Source of the DNA: Sepioteuthis lessoniana
Taxonomy: Eukaryota > Mollusca > Cephalopoda > Myopsida > Loliginidae
DNA: 64,000 bases
Assembly: GCA_963585895.1 (NCBI GenBank)
Contig: OY757904.1
Span: 86,648,543-86,712,542 of the forward strand
Reading direction: 5' to 3'
A model generated the notes under the pieces. It did no database searches and was not told the DNA's origin. It saw only the letters and a program-made list of their open reading frames with translations. Positions 43,301-55,077 of the stretch are shown here, piece by piece (positions within the stretch are counted from its first letter, which is position 1; each line of letters begins with the position of its first letter). The position numbers and the translations under genes are program-made.

Positions 43301-43905
43301 TAGCTCTATTGTATAAATGATTAGTTTTTCATGATAATTCCCGTAGGTTTTCTGGTATAAATTTCAGTGTTTTCCTAAAGTTTCATTTATGTCAACGTAT
43401 ATATCGTTTTCATATACATATGTTTATGACTAAAAGTATATTTGCAATGTTATTTACCTAATTTTACATACCAGTACAAAACTTTGAATTTTAACTAAAA
43501 GACGTATAAAAATAGAGCTAATATGCCTACTTTTTTACAATGTTTGACTTTGTTTAGCTAGAATAATCAGCAACGTTTTATCAGTGCATTTTAGTTTTCT
43601 TTAACGTATAGAACGTATACTCATGCAGATGCTTATCAGAAAATCGTGATTCACACTGTAATTATACCAAAAACCATTTTACTTTTAAGAATTTTCGAGT
43701 AGCTCTATTGTATAAATGATTAGTATTTCATGATAATTCCCGTATGTTTTCTAGTATAAATTTCAGTGTTTTTCAAAAGTTTCGTTTATGTTAACGCATA
43801 ATATCGTTTGCATATACATATGTTTATGACTAAAAGTGTATTTGCAATGTTATTTACCTAATTTTACATACCAGTACAAAACTTTGAATTTTAACTAAAA
43901 GACGT
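40311..43905 (+). repeat. Eight-monomer HOR, second copy with one extra monomer
   Basis: Units anchored at 40322, 40722, 41121 and 41521 match 37124-38324 one to one with a 3198 bp shift, including gcttactttttaaaaa and acgtgttatcag. An additional monomer at 41921, with taatttgacc, ttttgctttt and cattcatgtt, has no partner in the first copy. Then 42320, 42720, 43118 and 43517 match 38724-39923. Small private changes include ttattttaacg near 41600 and a shortened tagacaaaacc near 42867. Confidence 0.8.
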
Positions 43906-44704
43906 ATAAAAATAGAGCTAATATGCCTACTTTTTTACAATGTTTGACTTTGTTTAGTTAGAATAATCAGCAACGTTTTATCAGTGCATTTTAGTTTTGT
44001 TTAACGTACAGAACGTAAACTCATCCAGATGTTCATCAGAAAATTGTGATTTACACTGTAATTGGACCAAAAACCATTTTACTTTTAAGAATTTTCGATT
44101 ACCTCTATAGTATAAATGATTAGTTTTTCATGATAATTCCCATAGGTTTTCTAGTATAAATTTCAGTGTTTTTCTAAAGTTTCATTTATGTCAACGTATA
44201 TATCGTTTGCATATACAAATGTTTATGACTAAAAGTGTATTTGCAATGTTATATACCTAATTTTACATAGCAGTACAAAACTTTGAATTTTAACTAAAAG
44301 ACGTATAAAAATAGAGCTAATATGCCTACTTTTTTACAATGTTTGACTTTGTTTAGTTAGAATAATCAGCAACGTTTTATCAGTGCATTTTAGTTTTGTT
44401 TAACGTACAGAACGTAAACTCATGCAGATGTTTATCAGAAAATCGTGATTCACACTGTAATTGGACCAAAAACCATTTTACTTTTAAGAATTTTCGAGTA
44501 GCTCTATTGTATAAATGATTACTATTTCATGATAATTCCCGTATGTTTTCTAGTATAAATTTCAGTGTTTTTCAAAAGTTTCGTTTATGTTAACGCATAA
44601 TATCGTTTGCATATACATATGTTTATGACTAAAAGTGTATTTGCAATGTTATTTACCTAATTTTACATACCAGTACAAAACTTTGAATTTTAACTAAAAG
44701 ACGT

Positions 44705-45095
44705 ATAAAAATAGAGCTAATATGCCTACTTTTTTACAATGTTTGACTTTGTTTAGCTAGAATAATCAGCAACGTTTTATCAGTGCATTTTAGTTTTCTT
44801 TAACGTATAGAACGTAAACTCATGCAGATGCTTATCAGAAAATCGTGATTCACACTGTAATTATACCAAAAACCATTTTACTTTTAAGAATTTTCGAGTA
44901 GCTGTATTGTATAAATTTCATGATAATTCCCGTATGTTTTCTAGTATAAATTTCAGTGTTTTTCAAAAGTTTCGTTTATGTTAACGCATAATATCGTTTG
45001 CATATACATATGTTTATTACTAAAAGTGTATTTGCAATGTTATATACCTAATTTTACATACCAGTACAAAACTTTGAATTTTAACTAAAAGACGT
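44705..45095 (+). repeat. Short monomer, 391 bp, 9 bp internal deletion
   Basis: This copy reads gtataaatttcatgataatt at about 44909-44928 where its relatives have gtataaatgattagtatttcatg, so nine bases are missing. It is also unusual in having gctgtattg for gctctattg just upstream. It is the shortest complete monomer in the window and appears only once, so the deletion has not spread. Confidence 0.85.
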
Positions 45096-46693
45096 ATAAA
45101 AATAGAGCTAATATGCCTACTTTTTTACAATGTTTGACTTTGTTTAGTTAGAATAATAAGCAAGGTTTTATCAGTGCATTTTAGTTTTGTTTAACGTACA
45201 GAACGTAAACTCATGCAGATGTTTATCAGAAAATCGTGATTCACACTGTAATTGGACCAAAAACCATTTTACTTTTAAGAATTTTCGATTAGCTCTATTG
45301 TATAAATGATTAGTTTTTCATGATAATTCCCGTAGGTTTTCTAGTATAAATTTCAGTGTTTTTCAAAAGTTTCATTCATGTTAACGTATATATCGTTTTC
45401 ATATACATATGTTTATGACTAAAAGTATATTTGCAATGTTATTTACCTAATTTTACATACCAGTACAAAACTTTGAATTTTAACTAAAAGACGTATAAAA
45501 ATAGAGCTAATATGCCTACTTTTTTACAATGTTTGACTTTGTTTAGTTAGAATAATCAGCAACGTTTTATCAGTGCATTTTAGTTTTGTTTAACGTACAG
45601 AACGTAAACTCATGCAGATGTTTATCAGAAAATCGTGATTCACACTGTAATTGGACCAAAAACCATTTTACTTTTAAGAATTTTCGATTAGCTCTACTGT
45701 ATAAATGATTAGTATTTCATGATAATTCCCGTATGTTTTCTAGTATAAATTTCAGTGTTTTTCAAAAGTTTCATTTATGTTAACGCATAATATCGTTTGC
45801 ATATACATATGTTAATGACTAAAAGTGTATTTGCAATGTTATTTACCTAATTTTACATACCAGTACAAAACTTCGAATTTTAACTAAAAGACGTATAAAA
45901 ATAGAGCTAATATGCCTACTTTTTAAAAATGTTTGACTTTGTTTAGCTAGAATAATCAGCAACGTTTTATCAGTGCATTTTAGTTTTGTTTAACGTACAG
46001 AACGTAAACTCATGCAGATGTTTATCAGAAAATCGTGATTCACACTGTAATTGGACCAAAAACCATTTTACTTTTAAGAATTTTCGAGTAGCTCTATTGT
46101 ATAAATGATTAGAGTTTCATGATAATTCCCGTATGTTTTGTAGTATAAATTTCAGTGTTTTTCAAAAGTTTCATTTATGTTAACGCATAATATCGTTTGC
46201 ATATACATATGTTTATGACTAAAAGTGTATTTGCAATGTTATTTACCTAATTTTACATACCAGTACAAAACTTTGAATTTTAACTAAAAGACGTATAAAA
46301 ATAGAGCTAATATGCCTACTTTTTTACAATGTTTGACTTTGTTTAGTTAGAATAATCAGCAACGTTTAATCAGTGCATTTTAGTTTTGTTTAACGTACAG
46401 AACGTAAACTCATCCAGATGTTCATCAGAAAATTGTGATTCACACTGTAATTTGACCAAAAACCATTTTGCTTTTAAGAATTTTCGATTAGCTCTATTGT
46501 ATAAATGATTAGTTTTTCATGATAATTCCCGTAGGTTTTCTAGTATAAATTTCAGTGTTTTTCAAAAGTTTCATTCATGTTAACGTATATATCGTTTTCA
46601 TATACATATGTTTATGACTAAAAGTATATTTGCAATGTTATTTACCTAATTTTACATACCAGTACAAAACTTTGAATTTTAACTAAAAGACGT

Positions 46694-47085
46694 ATAAAAA
46701 TAGAGCTAATATGCCTACTTTTTTACAATGTTTGACTTTGTTTAGCTAGAATAATCAGCAACGTTTTATCAGTGCATTTTAGTTTTCTTTAACGTATAGA
46801 ACGTATACTATGCAGATGCTTATCAGAAAATCGTGATTCACACTGTAATTATACCAAAAACCATTTTACTTTTAAGAATTTTCGAGTAGCTCTATTGTAT
46901 AAATGATTAGTATTTCATGATAATTCCCGTATGTTTTCTAGTATAAATTTCAGTGTTTTTCAAAAGTTTCGTTTATGTTAACGCATAATATCGTTTGCAT
47001 ATACATATGTTTATGACTAAAAGTGTATTTGCAATGTTATTTACCTAATTTTACATACCAGTACAAAACTTTGAATTTTAACTAA
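46694..47085 (+). repeat. Short monomer, 392 bp, with junction deletion
   Basis: Two deletions separate this copy from the 400 bp form. One base is missing in gtatactatgcag near 46804 (relatives: gtatactcatgcag). Seven bases are missing at the junction near 47089, where aaaagaaaatacagc replaces aaaagacgtatgaaaatacagc; the lost segment is flanked by ga on both sides, which suggests slippage at a 2 bp direct repeat. The junction TATA-like motif is lost. Confidence 0.85.
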
Positions 47086-47485
47086 AAGAAAATACAGCTA
47101 ATATGCCTACTTTTTAAAAATGTTTGACTTTGTTTAGCTAGAATAATCAGTAACGTTTTATCCGTGCATTTTAGTTTAGTTAAACGTACAGAACGTAAAC
47201 TCATGCAGATGTTCATGAGAAAATCGTGATTTACACTGTAATTGGACCAAAAACCATTTTACTTTTAAGAATTTTCGATTACCTCTATAGTATAAATGAT
47301 TAGTTTTTCATGATAATTCCCATAGGTTTTCTAGTATGAATTTCAGTGTTTTTCAAAAGTTTCATTTATGTAAACGCATAATATCGTTTGCATATACATA
47401 TGTTTATGACTAAAAGTGTATTTGCAATGTTATTTACCTAATTTTACATACCAGTACAAAACTTTGAATTTTAACTAAAAGACGT

Positions 47486-47882
47486 ATAAAAATAGAGCTA
47501 ATGCCTACTTTTTAAAAATGTTTGACTTTGTTTAGTTAGAATAATCAGCAATGTTTTATCAGTGCATTTTAGTTTTGTTTAACCTACAGAACGTAAACTC
47601 ATGCAGATGTTTATCAAAAAAAGGGAATTCACACTGTAATTGGACCAAAAACCATTTTACTTTTAAGAATTTTCGATTAGCTCTATTGTATAAATGATTA
47701 GTTTTTCATGATAATTCCCGTAGGTTTTCTGGTATAAATTTCAGTGTTTTTCTAAAGTTTCATTTATGTCAACGTATATATCGTTTGCATATACATATGT
47801 TTATGACTAAAAGTGTATTTGCAATGTTATATACCTAATTTTACATACCAGTACAAAACTTTGAATTTTAACTAAAAGACGT
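47486..47882 (+). repeat. Monomer with 2 bp deletion in the anchor, 397 bp
   Basis: The anchor reads gagctaatgcctac near 47495 where others have gagctaatatgcctac, a loss of one at step in an atat run. The copy otherwise belongs to the A7-ggg-aattc class with a gtcaacg 3' region. The deletion is private to this copy in the window. Confidence 0.8.
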
Positions 47883-50800
47883 ATAAAAATAGAGCTAATA
47901 TGCCTACTTTTTTACAATGTTTGACTTTGTTTAGTTAGAATAATCAGCAACGTTTTATCAGTGCATTTTAGTTTTGTTTAACGTACAGAACGTAAACTCA
48001 TGCAGATGTTTATCAGAAAATCGTGATTCACACTGTAATTGGACCAAAAACCATTTTACTTTTAAGAATTTTCGATTAGCTCTATTGTATAAATGATTTG
48101 TATTTCATGATAATTCCCGTATGTTTTCTAGTATAAATTTCAGTGTTTTTCAAAAGTTTCATTTATGTTAACGCATAATATCGTTTGCATATACATATGT
48201 TTATGACTAAAAGTGTATTTGCAATGTTATTTACCTAATTTTACATACCAGTACAAAACTTTGAATTTTAAATAAAAGACGTATGAAAATACAGCTAATA
48301 TGCCTACTTTTTTACAATGTTTGACTTTGTTTAGTTAGAATAATCAGCAACGTTTTATCAGTGCATTTTAGTTTTGTTTAACCTACAGAACGTAAACTCA
48401 TGCAGATGTTCATCAGAAAAACGTAATTCACACTGTAATTGGACCAAAAACCATTTTACTTTTAAGAATTTTCGAGTAGCTCTATTGTATAAATGATTAG
48501 TTTTTCATGATAATTCCCATAGGTTTTCTAGTATAAATTTCAGTGTTTTTCAAAAGTTTCATTTATGTAAACGCATAATATCGTTTGCATATACACATGT
48601 TTATGACTAAAAGTGTATTTGCAATGTTATTTACCTAATTTTACATACCAGTACAAAACTTTGAATTTTAACTAAACGACGTATAAAAATAGAGCTAATA
48701 TGCCTACTTTTTAAAAATGTTTGAGTTTGTTTAGTTAGAATAATCAGCAACGTTTTATCAGTGCATTTTAGTTTTGTTTAACGTACAGAACGTAAACTCA
48801 TGCAGATGTTTATCAGAAAATCGTGATTCACACTGTAATTGGACCAAAAACCATTTTACTTTTAAGAATTTTCGATTAGCTCTATTGTATAAATGATTAG
48901 TTTTTCATGATAATTCCCGTAGGTTTTCTGGTATAAATTTCAGTGTTTTTCAAAAGTTTCATTTATGTTAACGTATATATCGTTTGCATATACATATGTT
49001 AATGGCTAAAAGTGTATTTGCAATGTTATTTACCTAATTTTACATACCAGTACAAAACTTTGAATTTTAACTAAAAGACGTATAAAAATAGAGCTAGTAT
49101 GCCTACTTTTTAAAAATGTTTTACTTTGTTTAGTTAGAATAATCAGCAATGTTTTATCAGTGCATTTTAGTTTTGTTTAACGTACAGAACGTAAACTCAT
49201 GCAGATGTTCATGAGAAAATCGTGATTTACACTGTAATTGGAACAAAAACCATTTTACTTTTAAGAATTTTCGATTACCTCTATAGTATAAATGATTAGT
49301 TTTTCATGATAATTCACATAGGTTTTCTAGTATAAATTTCAGTGTTTTTCAAAAGTTTCATTTATGTAAACGCATAATATCGTTTGCATATACATATGTT
49401 TATGACTAAAAGTGTATTTGCAATGTTATTTACCTAATTTTACATACCAGTACAAATCTTTGAATTTTAACTAAAAGACGTATGAAAATACAGCTAATAT
49501 GCCTACTTTTTTACAATGTTTGACTTTGTTTAGCTAGAATAATCAGCAACGTTTTATCCGTGCATTTTAGTTTAGTTAAACGTACAGAACGTAAACTCAT
49601 GCAGATGTTCATCAGAAAATCGTGATTTACACTGTAATTATACCAAAAACCATTTTATTTTTTAGAATTTTCGATTACCTCTGTAGTATAAATGATTAGT
49701 TTTTCATGATAATTCCCATAGGTTTTCTAGTATAAATTTCAGTGTTTTTCAAAAGTTTCGTTTATGTTAACATATAATATCGTTTGCATATACATATGTT
49801 CATGACTAAAACTGTATTTGCAATGTTATTTACCTAATTTTACATACCAGTACAAAACTTTGAATTTTAACTAAAAGACGTATAAAAATAGAGCTAATAT
49901 GCCTACTTTTTAAAAATGTTTGACTTTGTTTAGTTAGAATAATCAGCAACGTTTTATCCGTGCATTTTAGTTTAGTTAAACGTACAGAACGTAAACTCAT
50001 GCAGATGTTCATCAGAAAATCGTGATTTACACTGTAATTGGACCAAAAACCATTTTACTTTTAAGAATTTTCGATCACCTCTATAGTATAAATGATTAGT
50101 TTTTCATGATAATTCCCATAGGTTTTCTAGTATAAATTTCAGTGTTTTTCAAACGTTTCATTTATGTAAACGCATAATATCGTTTGCTTATACATATGCT
50201 TATGACTAACAGTGTATTTGCAATGTTATTTACCTAATTTTACATACCAGTACAAAACTTTGAATTTTAACTAAAAGACGTATAAAAATAGAGCTAATAT
50301 GCCTACTTTTTTACAATGTTTGACTTTGTTTAGTTAGAATAATCAGCAACGTTTTATCAGTGCATTTTAGTTTTGTTTAACGTACAGAACGTAAACTCAT
50401 GCAGATGTTTATCAGAAAATCGTGATTCACACTGTAATTGGATCAAAAACCATTTTACTTTTAAGAATTTTCGATTAGCTCTATTGTATAAATGATTAGT
50501 ATTTCATGATAATTCCCGTATGTTTTCTATTATAAATTTCAGTGTCTTTCAAAAGTTTCATTTATGTTAACGCATAATATCGTTTGCATATACATATGTT
50601 AATGACTAAAAGTGTATTTGCAATGTTATTTACCTAATTTTACATACCAGTACAAAACTTTGAATTTTAACTAAAAGACGTATGAAAATACAGCTAATAT
50701 GCCTACTTTTTTACAATGTTTGACTTTGTTTAGCTAGAATAATCAGCAACGTTTTATCCGTGCATTTTAGTTTAGTTAAACGTACAGAACGTAAACTCAT

Positions 50801-51481
50801 GCAGATGTTCATCAGAAAATCGTGATTTACACTGTAATTGGACCAAAAACCATTTTACTTTTAAGAATTTTCGATTAGCTCTATTGTATAAATGATTAGT
50901 TTTTCATGATAATTCCCGTAGGTTTTCTGGTATAAATTTCAGTGTTTTTCAAAAGTTTCTGTTATGATAACGCATAATATTGTTTGCATATACATATGTT
51001 TATAACTAAAAGTGTATTTGCAATGTTATTTACCTAATTTTACATACCAGTACAAAACTTTGAATTTTAACTAAAAGACGTATAAAAATAGAGCTAATAT
51101 GCCTACTTTTTTACAATGTTTGACTTTGTTTAGCTAGAATAATCGGCAACGTTTTATCAGTGCATTTTAGTTTTCTTTAACGTACAGAACGTAAACTCAT
51201 GCAGATGTTTATCAGAAAATCGTGATTTAAACTGTAATTGGACCAAAAACCATTTTACTTTTAAGAATTTTCGAGTAGCTCTATTGTATAAATGATTAGT
51301 ATTTCATGATAATTCCCGTATGTTTTCTAGTATAAATTTCAGTGTTTTTCAAAAGTTTCGTTTATGTTAACGCATAATATCGTTTGCATATACATATGTT
51401 TATGACTAAAAGTGTATTTGCAATGTTATTTACCTAATTTTACATACCAGTACAAAACTTTGAATTTTAACTAAAAGACGT

Positions 51482-54400
51482 ATAAAAATAGAGCTAATAT
51501 GCCTACTTTTTTACAATGTTTGACTTTGTTTAGTTAGAATAATCAGCAACGTTTTATCAGTGCATTTTAGTTTTGTTTAACGTACAGAACGTAAACTCAT
51601 CCAGATGTTCATCAGAAAATTGTGATTTACACTGTAATTGGACCAAAAACCATTTTACTTTTAAGAATTTTCGATTACCTCTATAGTATAAATGATTAGT
51701 TTTTCATGATAATTCCCATAGGTTTTCTAGTATAAATTTCAGTGTTTTTCAAAAGTTTCATTTATGTAAACGCATAATATCGTTTGCATATACATATGTT
51801 TATGACTAAAAGTGTATTTGCAATGTTATTTACCTAATTTTACATACCAGTACAAAACTTTGAATTTTAACTAAAAGACGTATAAAAATAGAGCTAATAT
51901 GCCTACTTTTTAAAAATGTTTGACTTTGTTTAGTTAGAATAATCAGCAATGTTTTATCAGTGCATTTTAGTTTTGTTTAACCTACAGAACGTAAACTCAT
52001 GCAGATGTTTATCAAAAAAAGGGAATTCACACTGTAATTGGACCAAAAACCATTTTACTTTTAAGAATTTTCGATTAGCTCTATTGTATAAATGATTAGT
52101 TTTTCATGATAATTCCCGTAGGTTTTCTGGTATAAATTTCAGTGTTTTTCTAAAGTTTCATTTATGTCAACGTATATATCGTTTGCATATACATATGTTT
52201 ATGACTAAAAGTGTATTTGCAATGTTATATACCTAATTTTACATACCAGTACAAAACTTTGAATTTTAACTAAAAGACTTATAAAAATAGAGCTAATATG
52301 CCTACTTTTTTACAATGTTTGACTTTGTTTAGCTAGAATAATCAGCAACGTTTTATCAGTGCATTTTAGTTTTGTTTAACGTACAGAACGTAAACTCATG
52401 CAGATGTTTATCAGAAAATCGTGATTCACACTGTAATTGGACCAAAAACCATTTTACTTTTAAGAATTTTCGATTAGCTCTATTGTATAAATGATTAGTT
52501 TTTCATGATAATTCCCATAGGTTTTCTAGTATAAATTTCAGTGTTTCTCAAAAGTTTCATTCATGTAAACGCATAATATCGTTTGCTTATACATATGCTT
52601 ATGACTAAAAGTGTATTTGCAATGTTATTTACCTAATTTTACATACCAGTACAAAACTTTGAATTTTAACTAAAAGACGTATAAAAATAGAGCTAATATG
52701 CCTACTTTTTTACAATGTTTGACTTTGTTTAGTTAGAATAATCAGCAACGTTTTATCAGTGCATTTTAGTTTTGTTTAACGTACAGAACGTAAACTCATG
52801 CAGATGTTTATCAGAAAATCGTGATTTAAACTGTAATTGGACCAAAAACCATTTTACTTTTAAGAATTTTCGAGTAGCTCTATTGTATAAATGATTTGTA
52901 TTTCATGATAATTCCCGTATGTTTTCTAGTATAAATTTCAGTGTTTTTCAAAAGTTTCGTTTATGTTAACGCATAATATCGTTTGCATATACATATGTTT
53001 ATGACTAAAAGTGTATTTGCAATGTTATTTACCTAATTTTACATACCAGTACAAAACTTTGAATTTTAACTAAAAGACGTATAAAAATAGAGCTAATATG
53101 CCTACTTTTTTACAATGTTTGACTTTGTTTAGTTAGAATAATCAGCAACGTTTTATCAGTGCATTTTAGTTTTGTTTAACGTACAGAACGTAAACTCATC
53201 CAGATGTTCATCAGAAAATTGTGATTTACACTGTAATTGGACCAAAAACCATTTTACTTTTAAGAATTTTCGATTACCTCTATAGTATAAATGATTAGTT
53301 TTTCATGATAATTCCCATAGGTTTTCTAGTATAAATTTCAGTGTTTTTCAAAAGTTTCATTTATGTAAACGCATAATATCGTTTGCATATACATATGTTT
53401 ATGACTAAAAGTGTATTTGCAATGTTATTTACCTAATTTTACATACCAGTACAAAACTTTGAATTTTAACTAAAAGACGTATAAAAATAGAGCTAATATG
53501 CCTACTTTTTAAAAATGTTTGACTTTGTTTAGTTAGAATAATCAGCAATGTTTTATCAGTGCATTTTAGTTTTGTTTAACCTACAGAACGTAAACTCATG
53601 CAGATGTTTATCAAAAAAAGGGAATTCACACTGTAATTGGACCAAAAACCATTTTACTTTTAAGAATTTTCGATTAGCTCTATTGTATAAATGATTAGTT
53701 TTTCATGATAATTCCCGTAGGTTTTCTGGTATAAATTTCAGTGTTTTTCTAAAGTTTCATTTATGTCAACGTATATATCGTTTGCATATACATATGTTTA
53801 TGACTAAAAGTGTATTTGCAATGTTATATACCTAATTTTACATACCAGTACAAAACTTTGAATTTTAACTAAAAGACTTATAAAAATAGAGCTAATATGC
53901 CTACTTTTTTACAATGTTTGACTTTGTTTAGCTAGAATAATCAGCAACGTTTTATCAGTGCATTTTAGTTTTGTTTAACGTACAGAACGTAAACTCATGC
54001 AGATGTTTATCAGAAAATCGTGATTCACACTGTAATTGGACCAAAAACCATTTTACTTTTAAGAATTTTCGATTAGCTCTATTGTATAAATGATTAGTTT
54101 TTCATGATAATTCCCATAGGTTTTCTAGTATAAATTTCAGTGTTTCTCAAAAGTTTCATTCATGTAAACGCATAATATCGTTTGCTTATACATATGCTTA
54201 TGACTAAAAGTGTATTTGCAATGTTATTTACCTAATTTTACATACCAGTACAAAACTTTGAATTTTAACTAAAAGACGTATAAAAATAGAGCTAATATGC
54301 CTACTTTTTTACAATGTTTGACTTTGTTTAGTTAGAATAATCAGCAACGTTTTATCAGTGCATTTTAGTTTTGTTTAACGTACAGAACGTAAACTCATCC

Positions 54401-54678
54401 AGATGTTCATCAGAAAATTGTGATTCACACTGTAATTTGACCAAAAACCATTTTGCTTTTAAGAATTTTCGATTAGCTCTATTGTATAAATGATTAGTTT
54501 TTCATGATAATTCCCGTAGGTTTTCTAGTATAAATTTCAGTGTTTTTCAAAAGTTTCATTCATGTTAACGTATATATCGTTTTCATATACATATGTTTAT
54601 GACTAAAAGTATATTTGCAATGTTATTTACCTAATTTTACATACCAGTACAAAACTTTGAATTTTAACTAAAAGACGT
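51482..54678 (+). repeat. Four-monomer HOR, 1599 bp period, about two copies
   Basis: Units anchored at 51493, 51893, 52292 and 52692 recur at 53092, 53492, 53891 and, in part, 54291. Markers are catccagatgttcatcag with aaaattg (51600, 53199, 54398), the A7-ggg-aattc class (51893, 53492), and the unit with tgtttctcaaaag, cattcatgtaaacg and atatgcttatg (52292, 53891). The eighth unit switches to the ttttgctttt and cgttttcatat class, so the second copy is truncated inside it. The match likely begins within the preceding unit at 51093, since both it and 52692 have gatttaaactg. Confidence 0.8.
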
Positions 54679-55077
54679 ATAAAAATAGAGCTAATATGCC
54701 TACTTTTTTACAATGTTTGACTTTGTTTAGCTAGAATAATCAGCAACGTTTTATCAGTGCATTTTAGTTTTCTTTAACGTATAGAACGTATACTCATGCA
54801 GATGCTTATCAGAAAATCGTGATTCACACTGTAATTATACCAAAAACCATTTTACTTTTAAGAATTTTCGATTAGCTCTATTGTATAAATGATTAGTTTT
54901 TCATGATAATTCCCGTAGGTTTTCTAGTATAAATTTCAGTGTTTTTCAAAAGTTTCATTCATGTTAACGTATATATCGTTTTCATATACATATGTTTATA
55001 ACTAAAAGTGTATTTGCAATGTTATTTACCTAATTTTACATACCAGTACAAAACTTTGAATTTTAACTAAAAGACGT
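54679..55077 (+). repeat. Single linking monomer before the trimer HOR
   Basis: The copy anchored at 54690 joins two classes. Its 5' part, with ttctttaacgtatag and gtatactcatgcagatgc, belongs to the third trimer type. Its 3' part, with gtaggttttctag, cattcatgtt and cgttttcatat, belongs to the class that precedes it, and it then has tttataac. It is therefore a chimera at the edge of two HOR blocks, as expected at a recombination junction. Confidence 0.65.

Larger units (their letters stand above)
43906..51481 (+). repeat. Irregular monomer stretch of domain 2
   Basis: Nineteen monomers anchored from 43917 to 51093 show domain 2 types in no clear repeating order. Types include the cattcatgtt with cgttttcatat class, the catccagatgttcatc class and the tactttttaaaaatg class. 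The stretch holds most of the unusual small deletions in the window (anchors 44716, 46705, 47497) and many single private substitutions, such as ttttgtagtat near 46136, tacacatg near 48593 and caaatctttg near 49453. This looks like an older, less homogenised portion. No gene, RNA or mobile element is present. Confidence 0.75.

Noticed and set aside
49830-50012. 60-codon reading frame on the minus strand
   Set aside because: It lies across a monomer junction and is open only because this copy combines two common variants (tactttttaaaaatg, which removes a taa stop present in the tttttacaatg form, and tttagttaaacg, which removes another). Closely related copies carry stops in the same frame. There is no ribosome or splice context and no recognisable protein, so I treat it as chance.
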